Below, piece after piece: positions 58,770-64,000 of a stretch of 64,000 bases of DNA (positions within the stretch are counted from its first letter, which is position 1; the number at the start of each line of letters is the position of its first letter). Under the pieces are notes generated by a model that was given only the letters and a program-made list of their open reading frames with translations, was not told where the DNA came from and did not search any database. This DNA is from Oscillospiraceae bacterium (GTDB lineage: Bacteria; Bacillota; Clostridia; Oscillospirales; CAG-272). The stretch is from positions 310,001-374,000 of the forward strand of contig CP091718.1 of NCBI GenBank assembly GCA_022009675.1, written 5' to 3'. The translations under genes were made by a program, and so were the position numbers.

Positions 58770-60227
58770 ATGAAAAACCGTCTACCGCACCTGATCGCCA
58801 TGCTCCTCGCCTGCCTGATGCTGCTCAGCTCCGTTTCAATCCTGGCAGGATGCGCAAAAGAGGACGCCCCCGACACGGAAACCTCCTCCGGGCAGAACGG
58901 CACTGCCGGGGAAACAAGCACCGAGTACGTACCCGACATTGCCAAAAAGAACTACAATACCACCTTCAACGTTGTCGCCATCGGATTCAACCAAGACCTC
59001 CTTATCCTCGACGAGGACAAGAAGCGGGACGGCAACAGCTTAGACGAAGCCGTGTACGAGCGCGGCGTGCTTGTCAAGGAGCAGCTGGGCGTGGAATGCG
59101 AGTTTGCAGACGCAGGGGACTGGATATCCTACTCCGGCAAAATCGCAAACACGGTGCAAACCGGCGACGATGCCTACCAGCTGGTGCTCACGCACGTCTA
59201 CCAGGGCGTCACCGATCTCGTCACCTCCAACAGTCTGATGAGCTTCACCGACCTGCCCTCCGTCAATCTGGATGCGCCCTACTGGAACCGCAACCTGATG
59301 GAAAGTCTGAAGGTCGATGACAGGTACCTGCTGGGCTACAGCGACTTCTGCCTCTCCAGCACGCACTGCGTGGTCTTCAATAAGGATATGCTGCAGAACT
59401 ACCGTTTGGAAGACCCCTATGCACTGGTCAACAACAAAAAGTGGACGGTGGATAAGCTGTTCTCGCTGGCATCCGCCGTTTCGGAGGATAACGGAGACGG
59501 CAAGTGGACGGTGGATGATTACTACGGCATTTCCGGCTGGGGCTGGGTGCCGCTCATCACGTTCATCACCTCCTGCGACATGAAAATCGTGGACAGGGAC
59601 GAGGATACCGGACGCTACTACGTTGCCTATGAGGACAACACCGAGAAGATGCTCTCGCTCATCGACAAGGTGACCACCATGTACAAGGCAAACTACTCCT
59701 ATATGTGGCCCTCCGTGAACTATACCGCGCTGAAGTTTGCCGAAGGTCACTCGCTGTTCCAGCTGTACTCCACGACAGGACTTATCAGTCTTGCCACCGA
59801 GAAAATCCGCTTCGGCGTGCTTCCCTACCCCAAGTTTGACGAGAAGCAGGAGAATTACCGCTCGCTCAACTGGAACGGTCTGATGGGCGTTCCGGCCTCC
59901 GTCAGCAAGGCGGGCAATCCCCAGATGGTAGGCGAGGTGCTGGAGCTGTTGGGCTACTACACCGGCACAGTCAAGACCGCATACTACGAGCTTCAGCTGG
60001 GCGCCAAGGTCTCCGAGGCGCAGGAGGACGCGGATATGCTGGATATCATCTGGAAATCGCTGGTCAGCGATATCGGGCTGGTCTGCTGCAACAGCAGTGG
60101 CAGCATGGACAACCTGGTGTATATGCTCCCCATGATCTGCGAGTCCCCGAAGAAGAATTTCTCCTCCTTCATGAGAAGCAATAAGGACAGTGCCCAGAAG
60201 GGGCTGGACAAAGTCTTCAAACAGTAA
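58770..60227 (+). CDS. Extracellular solute-binding lipoprotein (ABC sugar-type)
   Basis: 485 residues, intact. Lipobox SVSILAGC at about residue 28, an acidic Thr/Ser linker, then a two-lobed binding protein (LDEAVYERGVLVKEQLGVECE, YLLGYSDFCLSSTHCVVFNKDML, GISGWGWVPLITFITSCDMK, NWNGLMGVPASVSKAG). It belongs to the group 1 family that usually carries oligosaccharides. No permease genes lie beside it, so its partners are elsewhere. AAAGGA ribosome-binding site. Confidence 0.9.
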   Translation: MKNRLPHLIAMLLACLMLLSSVSILAGCAKEDAPDTETSSGQNGTAGETSTEYVPDIAKKNYNTTFNVVAIGFNQDLLILDEDKKRDGNSLDEAVYERGVLVKEQLGVECEFADAGDWISYSGKIANTVQTGDDAYQLVLTHVYQGVTDLVTSNSLMSFTDLPSVNLDAPYWNRNLMESLKVDDRYLLGYSDFCLSSTHCVVFNKDMLQNYRLEDPYALVNNKKWTVDKLFSLASAVSEDNGDGKWTVDDYYGISGWGWVPLITFITSCDMKIVDRDEDTGRYYVAYEDNTEKMLSLIDKVTTMYKANYSYMWPSVNYTALKFAEGHSLFQLYSTTGLISLATEKIRFGVLPYPKFDEKQENYRSLNWNGLMGVPASVSKAGNPQMVGEVLELLGYYTGTVKTAYYELQLGAKVSEAQEDADMLDIIWKSLVSDIGLVCCNSSGSMDNLVYMLPMICESPKKNFSSFMRSNKDSAQKGLDKVFKQ

Positions 60228-60249
60228 AGGACACATCTAAAAACAAAAT

Positions 60250-60277
60250 GGCGGGCACCTCAGACGAGGTGCCCGCC
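60250..60277. terminator. Bidirectional terminator
   Basis: GGCGGGCACCTC pairs with GAGGTGCCCGCC around a 4-base loop; on the minus strand it is followed by ATTTTGTTTTT. It separates convergent genes. Confidence 0.82.
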
Positions 60278-60298
60278 GTTCCTGTTTATCTGCAGCCG

Positions 60299-61786
60299 TT
60301 ACACCTGCTCCGCCGCGGTAAGACGGGTCAGATTGTCGCCCTTCTCGGTCACACAGCCCTTCTCGAACCGGCGCCGCAGAGCGGGGGAAACCGTGCTGGT
60401 TCCGTTCACCACGTTGCGCGCAAAGGCAATGCTCCCGCGCCCCGGAATGCGGAAGCAATCCACGCCTTCCGCCTCGGTCACGATGTTATCAAAGAAGAAG
60501 TACGGCCCGCTGTTCACACTCTGCTCCAGGAATATGCCCGCTTCGCTCTGCCCGCTGATGCGGTTCTCCCGGACGTGTGCGCGGATGATTCCCAGCGGGT
60601 CATACAGCCCGTACTGCCCGCCGCTCAGCGTGTTGTTGTTGATATTCACGGAGGAGATGTAATTCCCCGTATCCTCCACGGTTGTGATGCACGCCAGTGC
60701 ACCGTCGCCCATGCGGATGCGGTTGTCGTTGATATACACGCCGTCCGCCCCGCTGCCTCTCTGCGTCAGCACAATGGCACTGCCGGTGCAGCCGTACAGC
60801 GTGTTGTGCGCAATGCTGACGTGCAGGATTTCGGCGACACGCACCTGCTCCGCGCCGGTGTTGTAGAAATAGTTCCCGTTGATTTTGAGTCCCTCACAGC
60901 GTCCGTCACCCACGGTGCCGCCGTTGCCGACCAGCACGCCCTTCCCGATGCCTCGGAACACGTTGTCCACAACATGGTTGTTGATGGATATCTCGTCCTG
61001 CGTCTTGACGTAGGACAGCGCGTAAACATTCGGGTCGTTGACGTCAAAGGAGCATTCCGTAAAGCGGCAGTTGGAGCCGTGGAACACGGCAACATCCGCC
61101 CCGCCGGACGCGGCGGAGCCGGTAAAGCGGCACCACTTTGCCTGAATGAACAGGGCATCCACACAGCTGCCACGCCCCTTGTGCGTAATATCCAGGTTGT
61201 AAAGGAAGAAATTATACTTCATGTTCACCTGCAGAACCGTGCAGTCAAGCCCTTCGTCGCCCAGCAGGACTGCGCCCGTCGCGCCGATAACCCGGAGCAC
61301 GCGGGAGTCGTCGGCAGGCAGAGTCAGCGTCTGCGTGATGCGGTAGGTGCCTGCCGGGAAGTATGCCACGCCGGATTTCTTAAAGGCTTCACGCAGACAG
61401 CGGCTCACGGCATCGGTGTCATCGGTCTGCCCGTCGCCCGTTGCGCCATAGTCCCGCACGTTGCAGTAGGACGCGCTCAGCTCCGGACGGAACTCCGGCT
61501 TGCTGATGTCGTAAACCGTTTCCGGCTCGGTTTCAGCTTCGGTCTCCGGCTCGGTTGCGGTCACGGTCTCTGTGCCGGGATCCGTGTCGGTGGCGGGCAC
61601 CGTGGTCGGTTCACTCTCCGGCGCCGTCCCGGTCTCCGGGCGGCTGTCGGAGGCGGTTGCCGTTCCCGTCGCGCTTTCCGTCCCGTTACAGCCCGCAAGC
61701 AGCGCCAGCACTGCCAGCACCGCGGCACAGCAAGCCAACCCGAGGAGGCGCGCTTTTCTTGTTTTTCCTGTCACAATCATTGTCAT
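60299..61786 (-). CDS. Beta-helix lipoprotein, pectate-lyase-like (1)
   Basis: 495 residues, intact. Lipobox LALLAGC at about residue 33, then a Thr/Glu/Pro linker of about 55. NVRDYGATGDGQTDDTDAVSR is the start motif of pectate-lyase-like (GH28-type) beta-helix proteins and YFPAGTYRITQTLTLP follows; repeats such as INGNYFYNTGAEQVRV and INDNRIRMGDG form helix rungs. It may bind or cleave polysaccharide; catalytic residues are not assigned. It begins 14 bases after the related upstream gene. Confidence 0.87.
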   Translation of the reverse strand: MTMIVTGKTRKARLLGLACCAAVLAVLALLAGCNGTESATGTATASDSRPETGTAPESEPTTVPATDTDPGTETVTATEPETEAETEPETVYDISKPEFRPELSASYCNVRDYGATGDGQTDDTDAVSRCLREAFKKSGVAYFPAGTYRITQTLTLPADDSRVLRVIGATGAVLLGDEGLDCTVLQVNMKYNFFLYNLDITHKGRGSCVDALFIQAKWCRFTGSAASGGADVAVFHGSNCRFTECSFDVNDPNVYALSYVKTQDEISINNHVVDNVFRGIGKGVLVGNGGTVGDGRCEGLKINGNYFYNTGAEQVRVAEILHVSIAHNTLYGCTGSAIVLTQRGSGADGVYINDNRIRMGDGALACITTVEDTGNYISSVNINNNTLSGGQYGLYDPLGIIRAHVRENRISGQSEAGIFLEQSVNSGPYFFFDNIVTEAEGVDCFRIPGRGSIAFARNVVNGTSTVSPALRRRFEKGCVTEKGDNLTRLTAAEQV

Positions 61787-61800
61787 GCCGTTTTCCTCCG

Positions 61801-63114
61801 TCACATACTGTTCTGGGCGGCGAAACGGGTACGCCATTCCGGCACCTCGATCCCGTTGCCCCACGCGTTGCCCTGTATCACGGTCATCTCGTCCACAGCC
61901 TCCAGCCTCAGCGGGCACTGCCCGCCGATGTTGGCGACCACGTTGCCCTCCATGTACGCGCCGACAGCCGCCGCCATGTACACCGCATCACCGCCTGTCA
62001 GGACGAAGTAGTTGTCGGTCAGCGAAAAGCCGGTATACTCCGGCAGAACGACGCGCACCGCGTTCGGACACCAGAAATAGTTGGCGGATACGATGACGTT
62101 TTCCAGCGTGCCGCCATAGGCACTCTCGGTGCGCACGCCGCCCGTCCGCGCTCCGCCGGTGGACGCGCCGCAGTAGTTATCGGTTATCTGCACGCCCCGC
62201 ACGCCGGCAGGCAGCGGATCAAGCAGGACGCAGACACCCGCCGCATCCAGCATATTGTCGGTGATATACAGATTCCGTGCCGCGCGCACCTCCACCTGAT
62301 CGCACCCGACCACAAGGAACACATTGCGCCGGATCGTCAGTTGCTCCGGTACGCCGTTGTCGTCCTCGCTCGTGACCAGCACGCACTTGCCTGCCATGCC
62401 GCCGAAGTGACAATCCTCCAGCACATTGCCGACCGCATCCAGTCCCGGCATCTTGCTGAACACCACCATATACTGCGTGTCGGACACATACCCGACCCCG
62501 CAGTTCCGGAGCGTATCATAGGAGCCGTACACCAGAAAGCCGGGCTGCGTGTTGCCTGCCGTCATGCGTGCCGTGACCGAATCCAGCGTGACATGGCTGC
62601 CCGTCACCAGCACGGCAGGCTGATCCTCGGTCGTGCCGAGGATGATATCCAGCCCGAACAGCGTCACGCCCGACCGCTCGATCCAAACGGCAGGGCCGTT
62701 CACGGAAGCATCCGCCACCAGGACAGTCTGTCCGGTCGGATCTGCCCGCAGGGTCAGGGGGGCGGAGTCGTCGCCTGTCAGCATCAGCGTGTCCGTGAGC
62801 CGGTAGGTTCCGGCGGGCAGGTACACCGTCCCGCCGCCTGCCTCCAGCACAGCGGAAACAGCATTCCGCAGCGCTGCCGTATCATCGGCTTGTCCGTTGC
62901 CGGCGGCGCCGAAATCGGCAAGATTCAGCGTCACGGGCGCGCCTCCGGCATCGGCGGCGGCATCCGGCTTCTCCGGGACGTTTGCCGGGGCAACCGGCGC
63001 CTGCACCCCGCTCGGGGCAGAGATTGTCTCCGGCGGTACGGCACAGCCGCACAGCCCCAGAAGCAGGGCTGTCAGCCCTGTCAGCATTCGCACATACCGT
63101 TTTTTGTTCAACAT
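61801..63114 (-). CDS. Beta-helix lipoprotein, pectate-lyase-like (2)
   Basis: 437 residues, intact. Lipobox LLLGLCGC at about residue 25, a short Pro/Ala linker, then LADFGAAGNGQADDTAALRNA and YLPAGTYRLTDTLMLTGDD, the same N-terminal motifs as the next gene. Rungs include IRRNVFLVVGCDQVEV and ITDNMLDAAG. The start at 63114 is chosen because GGAGGT precedes it; the longer frame belongs to the SGNH gene, whose frame break fuses them. The two lipoproteins look like an old duplication. Confidence 0.87.
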   Translation of the reverse strand: MLNKKRYVRMLTGLTALLLGLCGCAVPPETISAPSGVQAPVAPANVPEKPDAAADAGGAPVTLNLADFGAAGNGQADDTAALRNAVSAVLEAGGGTVYLPAGTYRLTDTLMLTGDDSAPLTLRADPTGQTVLVADASVNGPAVWIERSGVTLFGLDIILGTTEDQPAVLVTGSHVTLDSVTARMTAGNTQPGFLVYGSYDTLRNCGVGYVSDTQYMVVFSKMPGLDAVGNVLEDCHFGGMAGKCVLVTSEDDNGVPEQLTIRRNVFLVVGCDQVEVRAARNLYITDNMLDAAGVCVLLDPLPAGVRGVQITDNYCGASTGGARTGGVRTESAYGGTLENVIVSANYFWCPNAVRVVLPEYTGFSLTDNYFVLTGGDAVYMAAAVGAYMEGNVVANIGGQCPLRLEAVDEMTVIQGNAWGNGIEVPEWRTRFAAQNSM

Positions 63115-63134
63115 ATGTTTTCGATACCTCCCGG

Positions 63135-63846
63135 TCACACGGTTTCCAGAACCTCCAGCAGCGCCTCGGCAAACAGGCGGTGCATGGGGGCGGGTCGGAT
63201 GGTTGATGTAGTTGGCAAGGCAGGCGGTGGTATCCTCCCCCGCGGCAGCCAGCGACTTCCAGCGGCGGTAGGTGTCCGCCACGGGAATATCCCGCTCGGC
63301 GGCAAGCGCCCGCGCCGCATCCACGTAGGCATCCATGCGCCCGCTGTTCTGGTAGTCGGCAGTCACGGCGGCATACGCGCGGTACATGGGGATGGTATCC
63401 GGGTGGACATACGTGTTCATCATATTCGGTGTCAGCAGGATGACCGGGATTCCCGCCGCCGCAAGGCGGTCGAACACCTCGCCCAGCGAGGCGCGGTAGA
63501 CCTCCAGCGGATCGTTGACATCATTGAGCGCGAAATTGACCACGCACAGATCCGGGCGGCGGGCAATCACGTCCCGATCGATGCGCGACAGAGCGCACTT
63601 GGCGCTGTCGCCCGCCACGCCCGCATTGAGAATGCTCACCGGGAGCCAGTTGTTAATCCGGCGCAGCTCGCGTGCCAGCACGGCATGATACACGGCGTCA
63701 AAATCGAAATTGCAGTTTTCCCCGGCACCCTGCAGGCACTCAAACGCGCCGTGCGTCACGCTGTCGCCCAGAAATGCCACCAGCGGCGTGCCGGTCACAG
63801 GGTAGCTTGCCTCTTTCAGGTATTGAATCAAATGCAGTCCGTTCAT
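63135..63846 (-). CDS. SGNH/GDSL hydrolase, one frame break
   Basis: About 237 residues. Block I is VAFLGDSVTHGAFE with the catalytic Ser; block III FALNDVNDPLE has the Asn; the C-terminal Asp-x-x-His equivalent is ANYINHPTRPMHRLFAEALL. These esterases often deacetylate glycans. An extra base in G 63186-63190 (plus-strand view) breaks the end; correction gives the stop at 63135. AAGGAGG ribosome-binding site. It heads a run with the two beta-helix lipoproteins. Confidence 0.87.
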
Positions 63847-63915
63847 AACGGAACCCCTCCTTGCTTGTTCTGTTCGGATGAACACATATTGCCCCGGCAT
63901 CCGGGAGCATTCCGA

Positions 63916-64000
63916 TTATTTGAGTTCCACCACCGTCACGCCGCCGTCACCCTCGCCGTAGCGTCCGATGCGGAAGGAAGCGATCCGTCGATCGCCCCGG
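63916..64000 (-). CDS. mutS2: MutS2, C-terminal end (runs off right edge)
   Basis: Only the last 27 codons are present: RRIASFRIGRYGEGDGGVTV then VELK and TAA. This matches the C-terminal Smr domain of MutS2 (usually ending EYGEGDSGVTIVELK). MutS2 rescues collided ribosomes or limits recombination. The stop is 69 bases upstream of the SGNH hydrolase start. Confidence 0.75.
   Translation of the reverse strand, partial: RGDRRIASFRIGRYGEGDGGVTVVELK

Overview
ORGANISM. The window looks like a GC-rich Clostridia chromosome segment, probably Oscillospirales/Ruminococcaceae-like. Support comes from clostridial families (DUF1836, DUF4317, DUF6472, DUF1015, DUF554, YwlG/DUF436, a SpoIVFB-like M50 peptidase, PrsA-like and LCP proteins, MutS2), lipoproteins with Gram-positive lipoboxes, and near-consensus sigma-A promoters with 17-bp spacers. 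This is inference from families; I could not run a taxonomic search. The region is mostly ordinary chromosome: one tRNA, no rRNA, no CRISPR, no prophage or transposase.

LAYOUT. 0-8.2 kb: membrane gene and DUF1836 regulator, M50 peptidase, mtaB plus an unknown gene, upp, pseudouridine synthase and lnt. 8.4-13.6 kb: small lipoprotein, glycosidase-like protein, two G3E (CobW-type) GTPases, YwlG. 13.7-20.2 kb: tRNA-Leu, ParE-like topoisomerase subunit, two unknown genes, endonuclease III, DUF6472, DUF4317. 20-26 kb: serine hydrolase, PrsA-like foldase, luxS, a small palindromic element, FkbM methyltransferase. 26.2-28.2 kb: AT-richer islet with an XRE regulator and an AAA ATPase, marked by two 42-bp repeats. 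28.4-37.5 kb: HIT protein, DUF1015, ABC exporter, second palindromic element, lysC, ComEC-like lipoprotein, recX-recA. 37.8-47 kb: DUF4091 lipoprotein, heterodimeric ABC exporter, thrH, LCP protein. 47.3-52.9 kb: DUF554, YgjP-like peptidase, and a three-gene 2-aminoethylphosphonate pathway. 53-64 kb: NAD(P)H-hydrate repair enzyme, asparaginase, two transporters, solute-binding lipoprotein, two beta-helix lipoproteins, SGNH hydrolase, mutS2 end.

SEQUENCE QUALITY. About 26 of roughly 50 genes are broken. In nearly every case removing one base (about 38 places), or two bases from a seven-base A or T run (6 places), restores a conserved family sequence. No break clearly requires adding a base. 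Two further genes have an in-frame stop (TGA in nth, TAG in an ABC exporter), although TAG and TGA end other genes here normally. The breaks hit core genes (lysC, mtaB, lnt), so residual sequencing or assembly error is the likeliest cause; genuine decay or recoding cannot be excluded from sequence alone. Broken genes are annotated over their whole reconstructed span and the break positions are given.

FUNCTIONAL THEMES. Envelope and secretion (lnt, PrsA-like, LCP, exporters, lipoproteins), surface phosphonate production (AEP transaminase, PEP mutase, phosphonopyruvate decarboxylase), metal handling by G3E GTPases, DNA maintenance (recA, recX, nth, ParE-like, mutS2), and carbohydrate capture.
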